DNA of 64,000 nt from Nonomuraea jabiensis. Lineage in GTDB: Bacteria; Actinomycetota; Actinomycetes; Streptosporangiales; Streptosporangiaceae. A program made the position numbers and the translations under genes. Under the pieces are notes generated by a model. The model was given only the letters and a program-made list of their open reading frames with translations, had not been told where the DNA came from and made no database searches. This document shows, one piece after another, positions 25,213-34,774 of this stretch. The stretch's first letter is position 1, and each line of letters begins with the position of its first letter. The stretch lies in NCBI RefSeq assembly GCF_014204795.1, contig NZ_JACHMB010000001.1, positions 6,212,501 to 6,276,500 on the forward strand, written 5' to 3'.

Positions 25213-27851
25213 TTACTTGGCCAGCCTGGCGCGCAGGCGGTCGGCGTCCGGGTGGTTGAGCTGCTCCAGCAGCTCAAGGGCGCGGCGGAACGTGTCGAGG
25301 GCGGTGGCGCGGTCGCCGGCGGCGTCGTACATCTCGCCGAGGTGGACGGTGGTGTCGGCCTCGTGCCAGCGGTTCCCGACCTCCTGGAACAGGCCGATCG
25401 AACGCCGGTAGAGCTCGGCGGCCTCGGCGAAGCGGCCGAGGTGGTGGTAGGCGTAGGCGAGGCTGTCGCCCGCGCTGGCCTGGCCGTGCCGGTAATCCAG
25501 CTTCGCGTGCAGGTCCAGGGCCTCCTGGCAGTACGGGATGGCCTCCTCGTACTCGCCGAGCAGGACGAGCTGGTAGCCGATCGAGTTCAGGAACAAGGCC
25601 GCGCCCGCCTCGTTGCCCGCCTCGCGGTGGAGCGCGAGGGCCTGATGGAACTGGTCGAGGGCGGCGCGGGGCCGGTCCTGCTTCTGGTGGACGAAGCCGA
25701 GGCCCAGGTGCGCACGGGTCCGGCCGTCGCGGTCGCCCAGCTCGGTGAACAGGGCGATCGCCCGCTCCAGGTAGGCCCGCGCGTCGTCGAGCCGGCCGAG
25801 CCTGATGAGGGCGCGGCTCGCTCCGGCATGGGACTGGGCTTCGCCGAACCGGTCCGCCTGCGGCCGGGTGACGGCGAGCGCGGCGCGGTGGGCGGCGAGC
25901 AGGTCGAGCCAGCGCCCCTGGCGGTCCAGGTAGTCGCTGAGCGTCCAGCCGATCTGCCACGCGCGGGTGCCGAGGCCGGCGTCGGCGGCGTGCCGGACGG
26001 CGGCCATGAGCGTGGGGTGCTCGGCGGCGAACCACTCCATCGCCTGTTCGTGGTCGGCCGGGTTCTCCGGGGACGTCCCCGGGTGGGGCTCGTCCAGGGG
26101 CAGCGGCTGGCGGCTGCGGTTGATGGTCAGGGCTGCGGCGTGGGCTGTGTGCAGGTAGTGGTCGAGCAGGCGGCACGTCGCGGCCCGCCGCTGGTCGGAG
26201 GGGGAGCCGGGGCCATCGAGGGTGGCGGAGTCGGTGTGGGCGGCGGGATGGGGCCAGGCGCGAGGGTCGGCGGGGGCGGCGTGAGCGCCCGGTAGGACCA
26301 GGAGAAGACCGCGCGGAGGCTGGCCGTCTGCTCCCCGGCGTCCAGGAGGTCGAGCCGGGAGGAGTCCTCGCGCAGCTGCCCGGCGAGCACGGCCAGCGGG
26401 AAGCCGGGATGCATGCGGGCGCGGGCCGCGACGATGCCCAGCGCCAGCGGCAGCCCGCCGCAGCGGTCGAGCAGGTCGGCCACCGCGTCCGGCTCGGCCC
26501 GCACCCGCTCCTCGCCCAGCAGGCGGGTGATCGCCTGGCGGGCCTCGTCCGGGTCGAAGGCGTCGAGCGGGATCGGCCGGGCGCCGTGGCCGGTGATGAG
26601 GCCGGGCAGCTGGCGGCGGCTGGTGACCAGCACCGCGCAGGACGGGCTGCCGGGCAGCAGCGGGGTCACCTGGTCGGTGTCGCGGGCGTTGTCGAGCACG
26701 ATCAGCATCCGCTTGCCCGCCACCAGGCTGCGGTAGAGCGCGGCCTGCGCCTCCAGGCCGACGGGCACCGCCGCGGCGTCCACGCCCAGGGCGTCGAGGA
26801 AGCCGTGCACCGCCGTCTCGGGCGGCATGGGCGCGTCGGAGGGGTCGAAGCCGCGCAGGTTCACGTACAGCTGGCCGTCGGGGAAGCGGGGCAGGTTGCC
26901 GTGCGCCCAGTGCAGGGCGAGCCAGGTCTTGCCGACGCCGCCCGTGCCGCCGATGGTGGAGATCACCACCGTGTCCCCGGGCGCGGCCATGATCCGATCG
27001 AGGGCGGCCAGCTCGCGCGAGCGCCCCGCGAACGACGGCGGCGGCGGGGGAAGCTGGCGGGGCACCGGAACGGGGCGCGGGGTGAGCGTGGTTTCGGCGC
27101 GGAGCATTCGCAGGTGCAGCCGCCGCAGGTCGGGGCCGGGGTCGGCGCCCAGCTCCTCGGCCAGCCGGCGGCGGGTCCGCTCGTAGCGGTCGAGCGCCTC
27201 GGCCTGGCGGCCGTTGCGGTAGAGGGCGAGGATGAGCTGTCCGACGAGGCGCTCGTCGAGCGGGTGGCGATCGGCCAGTACGGTCAGCTCGGGCAGCAGC
27301 TCGGCGTGCCGGCCCAGCCGGAGCAGGACGTCGTGGTGGTCGAGCCGGGCGGACAGGCGTTCGGTCTGGAGCGTGTGGCGCAGGGCGGCCAGCCACGGGG
27401 TGTCCAGGTCGGCGAACGGCTCGCCGCGCCACAGGCCGAGCGCGGCTTCGTACAGCCGGGCGGCCTCCTGGTCGTCGCCGGCTCGGGCCCGGGCCAGCAG
27501 CGCGCGGAAGCGGTGGAGGTCCACCGCTTCCTCCCGCACGCGCAGGAGGTAGCCGGCGGCGCTGCGGTGGATGCCGCCGGAGGGGGATGGGTCGGCAGCG
27601 GGCGGGATGGTGGGGGACAGGATGGAGCGCAGGCGGGACAGGTAGCTGTGCAGCGTGCCCGCGGCCCGTTGCGGCGGGGCGTCCCCCCAGACGCGGTCGG
27701 TCAGCTGGTCGAGGGAGACGGGGTGGTTGGCGTCGACGAGGAGGGCCGCCAGCACGCAGCGCTGCCGCGCGGGCCCGAGGTTGATCGGCCGGCCGTCCGC
27801 CCACGCGCTGACCTCGCCCAGGATCCCGAACTCGACCCCCACGGGACTCAT
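25213..27851 (-). pseudogene. SARP/AfsR-type regulator, broken by internal deletion and frameshift
   Basis: The 5' part (27851 to about 26290) encodes an OmpR-like DNA-binding domain (FGILGEVSAW..., LDQLTDRVWG), a bacterial transcriptional activation domain (to about residue 250), and an NB-ARC ATPase with Walker A GGTGGVGKT and LIVLDNARD. After FSWSYRALT (about 26290) the frame runs into proline-rich noise and stops at 26127. The 3' part, in another frame from about 26280 to 25213, encodes RRAATCRLLDHYL and at least six tetratricopeptide repeats. The winged-helix segment normally found between them, roughly 60-80 residues, is missing. So both a deletion and a frame change are present. The 574-residue N-terminal piece might still be made. 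Confidence 0.82.
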
Positions 27852-27866
27852 CCTAGGGCGCTGCCG

Positions 27867-28613
27867 TCACCGCGACAGGAGCGGTTTGGACAGCTCGAAC
27901 ACCCCGCCGACCCCTCTGCGGGGCAGGTCGAAGACGACGGCGGCCAGGTCCTTGGCGGCGATCACGTGGGTGCCCGTGGCGCCCCGGCGCGCGTTCGGGT
28001 CCCAGACGGTGATCGTGCCCTTCGCGGTGTCGTAGCCGTAGGCGACGATGGCGTGCCCGAAGTCGTGCTTCTTCCTGCTCCAGGGCAGCCGGTTGCCGAG
28101 GACCGCGACGATCGTGGGCTTCCCGAGCACGCCGACCGCCTGGGAGACCCGCGCCATCAGCGCCGCGGGGTCGTCCTTCGCGTACGTCAGCCGGAACTGG
28201 TAGCCCTCCGGCCTGACGTACGCGTTGAGCACGCCCAGCATGTCCTCCCGCTTGGTCGAGCGGGTCTCGGCGCTCGTCTTCATCTCCTCGGCCAGCTGGT
28301 CCTGGCTGCGCTTGACGCCGAACGCGCGCAGCACGATCGCGCTGGACGCCGGGGCGCAGTAGTAGCTGGTCCGCTGCGCCTGCCCCTTGATCCCCACCGA
28401 AACCACGCCGGGCGCGGCGAGCCGCGCCCTGACCGGCGCCGGCACGGTCGCGGACCCGGCGACGAGCGGTGCGGTCGCGGACCCGGCGACGAGCGGTGCG
28501 GTCGCGGACCCGGCGACGAGCGGTGCGGTCGCGAAGGCCGTGGCCGGGGGAGCGGTGATGGGCAGGAGACCGGCGGCGAGGGCGGCGCCGAGGACGAGTC
28601 TTGCGGAACGCAC
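27867..28613 (-). CDS. Secreted C39-like cysteine peptidase family protein
   Basis: 248 residues from GTG 28613, with GGAGAG six bases upstream. A signal peptide is followed by three APLVAGSAT repeats (about residues 30-57). The peptidase C39-like domain begins near 80: QRTSYYCAPAS contains the likely nucleophile Cys86; the base His187 is in DFGHAIVAYG and a downstream TVWDPN supplies the Asp. These proteins resemble bacteriocin-processing proteases but are secreted and often of unknown target. The gene lies between the broken SARP and the GH105 gene. Confidence 0.82.
   Translation of the reverse strand: MRSARLVLGAALAAGLLPITAPPATAFATAPLVAGSATAPLVAGSATAPLVAGSATVPAPVRARLAAPGVVSVGIKGQAQRTSYYCAPASSAIVLRAFGVKRSQDQLAEEMKTSAETRSTKREDMLGVLNAYVRPEGYQFRLTYAKDDPAALMARVSQAVGVLGKPTIVAVLGNRLPWSRKKHDFGHAIVAYGYDTAKGTITVWDPNARRGATGTHVIAAKDLAAVVFDLPRRGVGGVFELSKPLLSR
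28447..28533 (-). repeat. 27-bp tandem repeat in peptidase N-terminus
   Basis: Three perfect 27-base copies (28447-28473, 28474-28500, 28501-28527) plus a six-base partial. It encodes nine-residue repeats (APLVAGSAT) just after the signal peptide. Copy-number change would keep the frame. Confidence 0.93.
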
Positions 28614-28664
28614 GCGGTCTCTCTCCGTGTTGCAGGCGATACGGAAGTGACCAAAATACACACT

Positions 28665-30215
28665 TCAGCGGCTCAGCTGCTCGTTCATGATGAGGAACGC
28701 CCCCAGCCCGTGGAAGTCGTTCACCGGCCGGGCGCGCCCGAAGTAGTAGCTGAGCGAGTCGCTGGCGTTGGTGCCCTCGCTGACGCCCACGAGGTTGGTC
28801 CGCCCGTCGGAGCCGAGCGACACCTGGGCGAGCACTCCCTGGTAGCCGCGTTCGGCGTTCGCGCGGTAGGAGGCGTCCACGTAGCCGCGCTCGACTGCCC
28901 GCGAGATCGTGTACGTGTACATCGCCGAGCATGACGTCTCCGTCCAGTTCGACGGGTTCGACGGCTCGGTGACCACCTGCCACCAGCGTCCCGTGGCCGG
29001 GTCCTGCCAGCGGGCGTACGCGGGCACGAGCTCGCGCAGGATGTCGATCAGCGCCGCCCGGCGCGGATGGTCGGCCGGGATCAGCTCGAGGATGTCGGTC
29101 ACGGCCATCCCGAACCAGCCCATCGCCCGGCACCAGGAGATCCCGTTCGTGTTGCCCAGCGAGGGTTTGACCCAGGACGCGGTGGGGCCGCCCGGCTCGT
29201 CGTAGGCGTGGTAGAGCAGCCCGGCGGCCTGGCCCGACGTGCGGCGCAGGTGGCTCCAGTAGATCTCGAGCTGCCTGGCCGGCTCGGTGCCGGTGAAGGA
29301 GTCGGCCGCCACCCACGCGCCGTACCGGGCGAGGAACGGGTCGACCATGTAGACGCCGTCGCCCCAGAGCTGCCCCTCGCGGGAGGTGGAGGTGGAGTGC
29401 CACCAGCCGCCGTCGGAGGTGCGCGGGTACGTGTTCAGCCGGGTCCTGATCTTGGCCGCGGCGGTGCGGTAGCGGGCCTGCCCGGTCTCCCGGTAGAGGG
29501 CGAGCAGGACGTTGCCGGCCTGCATGCTGTCGAGGTTGCCGAAGCTCTGGGAGATGCCGCCGGAGGAGTCCACGAACCGGTCGGCCCAGTCCTTGATGTA
29601 CTGCAGGTAGCGCGGCTCGCCCGTGCGCCGGTAGACGAGGTACTGGCCCCAGAGGTAGAGGCCCTGCGGGTAGCTCCAGCCGCCGAGCGTGCTGGGGGAG
29701 AAGCGGGCCATCGTCGAGTCGACCACCGCCCTGGACCAGTCGGTGCCGGTCGAGGAGGGGTCCACGCTGAGCGAGTCGAGGTTCGGGCCGCCGTTGGCGG
29801 TGGTGGACGTGGCCTTGACCGCGTTCGCGCCGGCTGTCAGCGTGACCCGTACGGTGGCGGTCCGCCACGTGGTCCAGGAGCCGGTGCCGGGGAAGGACAG
29901 GGTGGTGCCGGTGCCGCCGGCGGTGAGGGTCATCGGGCGGTCGGCGGCCGTCCCGTTGGCGTAGCGGAGGACGAGCGTGACCGGGCCGGGGTCCGCCGCC
30001 TGGATGGTCCACTCGACGGAGGAGCCGGCGACGTTGTCGAGGTTGACGAACCCGGAGCCGGTGAACCCGGCGTGGTTCGACTCCACGACCCCCTGCGAGA
30101 TCGTCCCGTTCTCGGCCTCGTAGAGGGTGGCTGCCGCGGCCGAGCTGACGGCAACCGGTTGCAGAAATAACAGGCCGCCGAGCGTCGCGGCGGTGATTGC
30201 GCGAAGACGTCCCAT
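28665..30215 (-). CDS. Secreted GH105 unsaturated rhamnogalacturonyl hydrolase with N-terminal CBM35
   Basis: 516 residues. A signal peptide (cleavage near AAA-TL) is followed by a CBM35-type module (about 31-153, YEAENGTISQGVVESNHAG). The (alpha/alpha)6 GH105/GH88-type domain (about 160-516) shows GGWSYPQGLYLWGQY, QLWGDGVYMVDPF with the probable catalytic Asp, and CRAMGWFGMAVTD. Such enzymes remove the unsaturated uronic acid left by rhamnogalacturonan or pectate lyases. Most GH105 enzymes are cytoplasmic; an exported copy with a binding module is less usual. It is divergent from the AA12-like gene, with a palindrome between them. Confidence 0.9.
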   Translation of the reverse strand: MGRLRAITAATLGGLLFLQPVAVSSAAAATLYEAENGTISQGVVESNHAGFTGSGFVNLDNVAGSSVEWTIQAADPGPVTLVLRYANGTAADRPMTLTAGGTGTTLSFPGTGSWTTWRTATVRVTLTAGANAVKATSTTANGGPNLDSLSVDPSSTGTDWSRAVVDSTMARFSPSTLGGWSYPQGLYLWGQYLVYRRTGEPRYLQYIKDWADRFVDSSGGISQSFGNLDSMQAGNVLLALYRETGQARYRTAAAKIRTRLNTYPRTSDGGWWHSTSTSREGQLWGDGVYMVDPFLARYGAWVAADSFTGTEPARQLEIYWSHLRRTSGQAAGLLYHAYDEPGGPTASWVKPSLGNTNGISWCRAMGWFGMAVTDILELIPADHPRRAALIDILRELVPAYARWQDPATGRWWQVVTEPSNPSNWTETSCSAMYTYTISRAVERGYVDASYRANAERGYQGVLAQVSLGSDGRTNLVGVSEGTNASDSLSYYFGRARPVNDFHGLGAFLIMNEQLSR

Positions 30216-30376
30216 GTATCACTCCGGGGTCTGACGAGCTGTGATGCCGTGCACGCCGGTGCGGTCCTGCTCGATCGGCGGCCATGGCTCCGATCTCCTT
30301 GCGCACCTCAGGCATACATCGCGGCGTGGCGCCCTGTCTACCGGTCGATGTCATCCGATGTATCGATGCGGTAAAG

Positions 30377-30393
30377 TTAGGAAACTTTCCTAA
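30377..30393. promoter_or_regulatory. 17-bp palindromic operator between GH105 and AA12 genes
   Basis: TTAGGAAACTTTCCTAA: eight-base perfect arms around a central C. It is 112 bases upstream of the AA12-like start and 170 upstream of the GH105 start, inside an AT-rich 281-base divergent promoter. From memory it closely resembles the operator of the ROK-family chitosanase repressor CsnR, and its GAAACTTTC core resembles motifs before actinomycete xylanase genes. Confidence 0.7.
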
Positions 30394-30496
30394 GCAATGG
30401 ACCGTTCCAACTATTGACGCGCCTGTCGGTTTATGGCAAACGTTTGGAAAGCTCCCCTTCCTTACACCCGGCATCACTCTCAGCCAGGAGCGCCCG

Positions 30497-32911
30497 ATGA
30501 ACTTCAGCAAGTCCCGGGCCTGCGTCATCGCCTGCTTACTCGCCCTGGGAATGGCCCCGGCCCTCCCGGCGGACGCGGCGCCCACCCGGTACGAGGCCGA
30601 GAACGCGACGATCTCCCAAGGCGTCGTCGAGTCCAACCACGCCGGCTACTCCGGCACCGGCTTCGTCAACGGGGACAACGTCGCCGGCTCCTACACGCAA
30701 TGGACGATCAACGCGCCCGCCGCGGGCACGGCCACGCTGGCCTTCCGCTACGCCAACGGCACCGGCGCCGACCGGCCCAGCGACATCGCGGTCAACGGCA
30801 CGACCGTCGCCGCCGCCCGCTCCTTCCCCGCCACCGGCGCCTGGACCACCTGGACCACGATCACGCTGACCGCCCAGGTCAACGCCGGCACGAACACGAT
30901 CAGGGCCACCGCCACCGGCGCGGGCGGCAACCCGAACTGGGACTACCTCGACGCCGAGGTCCAGTCGTCGAACTTCACCGACTACCAGGCGGAGTCCGCG
31001 ACGATCTCGCAGGGCGTCGTCGAGTCCAACCACGCCGGGTTCACCGGCTCCGGCTTCGTCAACCTCGACAACGTCACCGGCTCCTACGTCGAGTTCGCCG
31101 TCAGCGCGGCCGCCGCCGGCACCCAGAGCCTGACCTTCCGCTTCGCCAACGGCACGACCACCGACCGGCCGATGACCATCGCCGTCAACGGCACCGCGGT
31201 CGCCACCGCCCGCTCCTTCCCCGGCACCGGCGCCTGGACGACCTGGCAGGAGATCACCGTGAACGCGCCGCTCAACGCGGGCGGCAACACGGTCAGGGCC
31301 ACGGCCACCACCGACAACGGCGGCCCGAACCTCGACCGGCTCCGGGTCACCGGCCCCGGCGACACCGAGAAGCCGACCTCGCCGGGCCAGCCGACGTGCT
31401 CCGACATCACGCACAACGCCCTGACCCTGGACTGGCCGCCGTCCACCGACAACATCGGCGTGGTGGCCTACGACATCTACCACCAGGGCCAGCAGATCGC
31501 GACCGCGACCGCGCCGCCGTACCGGCTGACCGGGCTCAACCCGAACTTCTCCTACCAGCTGTCGGTCTTCGCCCGCGACGCCTCCGGCAACGTGTCGCTG
31601 AGCAGCCCCGAGGCGAACTGCCAGACGCTGCCCGCGCCCGCCGACAACCCGCCGTCGCAGCCGGGGCAGCCCACCGTCAGCGGCGTGCAGTCCGCCTCCG
31701 CCACCGTGACCTGGGGCGCCTCCACTGACGACAACGGCGTGCGCGCCTACCTCGTGCGCGACAACGCCACCAACGCCGTGCTCGCCACGGTCACCGGCAC
31801 CCCGCCGGCCACGACGGCCAGCGTGCCGCTCGAGTGCGCGCGCACGTACCAGGTGCACGTGGTCGCGCGTGACACGGCCAACCAGCTCTCCACGCCGAGC
31901 GCGCCGTCCGCGTCGTTCACCACGGGCAGCTGCGGCACCGTGCCGCAGACGCCGACCAGCATCGCCGGCGGCTGGGACGTGCCCTGGGACATCTCCTGGG
32001 CGCCCGACGGCACGTACGCGCTGGTGACCGAGCGCGACACGTTCAAGGTCTTCAAGATCACCCCTTCGGGCACCAAGACGCAGGTCGGCACCGTGCCCAA
32101 CGTGCAGACCACCGGCGGCGAGGGCGGCCTGATGGGCCTGGACTTCTCGCCCACCTGGAACGGCACGACCGACCAGGAGGTGTTCTTCATGCACACCGCC
32201 TCCGAGGGCAACCGGGTCGCGAAGATGAACTTCAACGGCACCGCGCTCAGCGGCTACGCCACCGTCCTGCAGGGCATCGACAAGAACCGGTACCACAACG
32301 GCGGGCGCATCAGGTTCGGCCCCGACGGCTACCTGTACGTCACCACCGGCGACGCCCAGCAGTCGAGCAACGCCCCCGACCTCGACTCGCTCAACGGCAA
32401 GATCCTGCGCATCACCAAGACCGGCGCCGCCGCGCCCGGCAACCCGTTCGGCACCCGCGTCTACAGCTACGGCCACCGCAACCCGCAGGGCCTGGCCTGG
32501 GACTCGGCCGGCCGGCTGTGGGAGTCGGAGCTGGGCAACTCCTCGCGTGACGAGCTCAACCTCATCCAGCCGGGCAAGAACTACGGCTGGCCCACCTGCG
32601 AGGGCACCTGCAGCACGTCCGGCATGACGAACCCGAAGTACACCTGGAGCGTCTCCGAGGCCTCGCCGAGCGGCATCGCCATCGTCAACAACACGGTGTT
32701 CATGGCGGCGCTGCGCGGCCAGCGGCTGTGGCGCATCGTGCTGAACGGCGAGAACGTCTCCACGGTCAACTCGTACTTCAACGGCACGTACGGCCGGCTC
32801 CGCGCGGTCGAGAAGGTGCCCGGCGCCAACGCCATCTGGTTCGGCTCCACCAACTCCGACAACAACGGCGACGGCTCGGCCGACACCATCCGCCGCTCCA
32901 ACATCCAGTAG
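30497..32911 (+). CDS. Secreted PQQ-dependent sugar dehydrogenase (AA12/sGDH-like) with two CBM35 and two FN3
   Basis: 804 residues from ATG 30497 (CAGGAG upstream). After the signal peptide come two CBM35-type modules (about 29-155 and 158-286), two fibronectin type III modules (about 295-385 and 388-482), then a six-bladed propeller (about 490-804) of the soluble glucose/sorbosone dehydrogenase family. Key segments are GGEGGLMGLDFSP, YHNGGRIRFGPDGYLYVTTGD and SYGHRNPQGLAWD, with ELNLIQPGKNYGWP. Relatives bind PQQ and calcium and oxidise sugar C1; fungal AA12 enzymes favour L-fucose and related pyranoses. It leads the plus-strand enzyme series. No PQQ synthesis genes are in view. Confidence 0.87.
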   Translation: MNFSKSRACVIACLLALGMAPALPADAAPTRYEAENATISQGVVESNHAGYSGTGFVNGDNVAGSYTQWTINAPAAGTATLAFRYANGTGADRPSDIAVNGTTVAAARSFPATGAWTTWTTITLTAQVNAGTNTIRATATGAGGNPNWDYLDAEVQSSNFTDYQAESATISQGVVESNHAGFTGSGFVNLDNVTGSYVEFAVSAAAAGTQSLTFRFANGTTTDRPMTIAVNGTAVATARSFPGTGAWTTWQEITVNAPLNAGGNTVRATATTDNGGPNLDRLRVTGPGDTEKPTSPGQPTCSDITHNALTLDWPPSTDNIGVVAYDIYHQGQQIATATAPPYRLTGLNPNFSYQLSVFARDASGNVSLSSPEANCQTLPAPADNPPSQPGQPTVSGVQSASATVTWGASTDDNGVRAYLVRDNATNAVLATVTGTPPATTASVPLECARTYQVHVVARDTANQLSTPSAPSASFTTGSCGTVPQTPTSIAGGWDVPWDISWAPDGTYALVTERDTFKVFKITPSGTKTQVGTVPNVQTTGGEGGLMGLDFSPTWNGTTDQEVFFMHTASEGNRVAKMNFNGTALSGYATVLQGIDKNRYHNGGRIRFGPDGYLYVTTGDAQQSSNAPDLDSLNGKILRITKTGAAAPGNPFGTRVYSYGHRNPQGLAWDSAGRLWESELGNSSRDELNLIQPGKNYGWPTCEGTCSTSGMTNPKYTWSVSEASPSGIAIVNNTVFMAALRGQRLWRIVLNGENVSTVNSYFNGTYGRLRAVEKVPGANAIWFGSTNSDNNGDGSADTIRRSNIQ

Positions 32912-32977
32912 TCACCCCCCTCATCGCCGGCGGCCGCGCCAGCGCGCGGTCGCCGGATCCACCCCCCGGAGCCTCCG

Positions 32978-34774
32978 ATGCATCCCTCCAGAAGGGCCGT
33001 GCTCAAAGGAGCGCTGCTCGTCCCCGTGCAGGCGGGCGCCGTGCTGCCGCCGGCGCCCGCCACGGCCCAGGCGCTCGACTCCCCCTGGGACCAGGTGCCC
33101 GCGATCCTGGCCAGGATCGTGCCGCCGGCCTTCCCCGATCGCACGTTCCCGATCACCGATTACGGTGCCAAGCCGGACAACTCCACCGACTGCACGGCCG
33201 CCTTCCGCTCCGCCATCGCGGCCTGCAACGCGGCGGGCGGCGGCACGGTGCTCGTGCCCGGCACCGGCAAGTTCCGCACCGGCAAGATCCACCTGCTGTC
33301 CGGCGTGCGGCTGCACGTCGAGGCGGGCGGCACGATCCGGTTCAGATCGGACGCGGGCTCGTACCTGCCGGCGGTGTTCACCCGCTGGCAGGGGATCGAG
33401 TGCTTCAACTACTCGCCCTTCATCTACGCCAGGAACCAGACCGACATCGCCCTGACCGGCACCGGCACGATCGACGGGAACGCGGCGGCCGGGCCCTGGT
33501 TCGGCTTCGACGACCAGCGCGGCCCGGACTGGGACCGGTTGCAGCAGCAGGCCGTGGACGGCGTGCCGGTGGAGCAGCGGCAGTTCGGCGACGGCCACTT
33601 CCTCAAGCCGAACCTGATCCAGTTCTACGGCTGCCGGAACATCCTCGTCGAGGACCTGGACATCAGGAACCCCGCGATGTGGACCATCCACCCCGTCTTA
33701 TCCCGAAATATCACGATCAGGCGGGTCAAAATCTATAGCCGGGGCGCGATGGTGGACGGCGTCGACCCCGAATCCTCGTCGGACGTGCTCATCGAGGGCT
33801 GCACGTTCGACACCGGCGACGACGGCACCGTCATCAAGTCGGGCCGCGACACCGACGGCCGCCGCGTGGGCGTGCCGTCCACCGACATCGTCATCCGCGA
33901 CAACACCTACTACGGCCGCTGGGGCGCGATCACGGTCGGCAGCGAGATGTCCGGCGGCGTCCGCAACGTCTTCGCCGAGAACAACCGCATCCTCGCCGGC
34001 TCCAGCTACCACTCCTTCTACGCCCTCTACCTGAAGACCAACAACCGGCGCGGCGGGACGGTGGACGGCGTGCACGTCCGCAACCTGACGGGCGGCCCGT
34101 GCGACCGGGGCGGCTTCTACATCGACATGAACTACAGCCTGACCGGCCCCGGCAACGGCCCGATCGTCGACCCGGTCATCCAGAACATCACCGTGGACGG
34201 CCTGAACATCGCCGGCTCGCCGTTCGCGATCAAGCTGTCGGGCTCCACCGCCAGCCACATCCGGAACGTCACGATCGCCAACAGCACCTTCACGCAGATC
34301 GACACCCCCGCCCCCCAGCTGTCCAACGCCGACAACGTCGTGCTGCGCGACGTGCGCATCAACGGCGTCCTGTACGGGGGCTCGCCGCCGGGCAACCGGT
34401 ACGAGGCCGAGAACGCGACGATCTCGCAGGGCGTGGTCGAGTCCAACCACGCCGGCTTCTCCGGCACCGGGTTCGTCAACTACGACAACGTGGCCGGCTC
34501 GTACGTCGAGTTCACCGTGAACGCGGCCGCGGCGGGGACGGCGACGCTCACCCTCCGCTACGCCAACGGCACCACGGCCAACCGGGCGATGGACATCGCG
34601 GTCAACGGCACGGTCGTGGCGGCGGCCAAGCCCTTCAACGGCACGGGGGCCTGGACCACCTGGCAGTCCACGACGGTCTCCGCCCAGCTGATCGCCGGCG
34701 CCAACACCGTCAGGGCGACCGCCACCACCGCGAACGGCGGCCCCAACCTCGACTACCTGGAGGTCCAGACATGA
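32978..34774 (+). CDS. Secreted GH28 polygalacturonase-like enzyme with C-terminal CBM35
   Basis: 598 residues from ATG 32978. The N-terminus MHPSRRAVLKGALL carries a twin arginine and looks like a Tat or Sec signal. The right-handed beta-helix of family 28 follows: FPITDYGAKPDNSTDCTAAF, VDGVDPESSSDVLIEG and DTGDDGTVIKSGRD supply the usual acidic residues. Two normally conserved catalytic positions differ: the GHG histidine region reads GRWGAITVGSEMSGG, and the RxK region reads ALYLKTNNRRGG with Tyr for Arg. A CBM35-type module fills about 473-598. Its stop overlaps the next start (ATGA). Probably acts on modified pectin or rhamnogalacturonan rather than plain polygalacturonate. Confidence 0.88.
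   Translation: MHPSRRAVLKGALLVPVQAGAVLPPAPATAQALDSPWDQVPAILARIVPPAFPDRTFPITDYGAKPDNSTDCTAAFRSAIAACNAAGGGTVLVPGTGKFRTGKIHLLSGVRLHVEAGGTIRFRSDAGSYLPAVFTRWQGIECFNYSPFIYARNQTDIALTGTGTIDGNAAAGPWFGFDDQRGPDWDRLQQQAVDGVPVEQRQFGDGHFLKPNLIQFYGCRNILVEDLDIRNPAMWTIHPVLSRNITIRRVKIYSRGAMVDGVDPESSSDVLIEGCTFDTGDDGTVIKSGRDTDGRRVGVPSTDIVIRDNTYYGRWGAITVGSEMSGGVRNVFAENNRILAGSSYHSFYALYLKTNNRRGGTVDGVHVRNLTGGPCDRGGFYIDMNYSLTGPGNGPIVDPVIQNITVDGLNIAGSPFAIKLSGSTASHIRNVTIANSTFTQIDTPAPQLSNADNVVLRDVRINGVLYGGSPPGNRYEAENATISQGVVESNHAGFSGTGFVNYDNVAGSYVEFTVNAAAAGTATLTLRYANGTTANRAMDIAVNGTVVAAAKPFNGTGAWTTWQSTTVSAQLIAGANTVRATATTANGGPNLDYLEVQT

Noticed and set aside
26409..28934. 841-residue plus-strand frame opposite the SARP and C39-like genes
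   Set aside because: Composition is Gly/Arg/Val/His-rich antisense artefact crossing several real genes on the other strand.
30536..32476. 646-residue minus-strand frame opposite the PQQ dehydrogenase
   Set aside because: Low-complexity Val/Gly/Asp/Arg antisense translation; the plus-strand protein has recognisable domains along its whole length.
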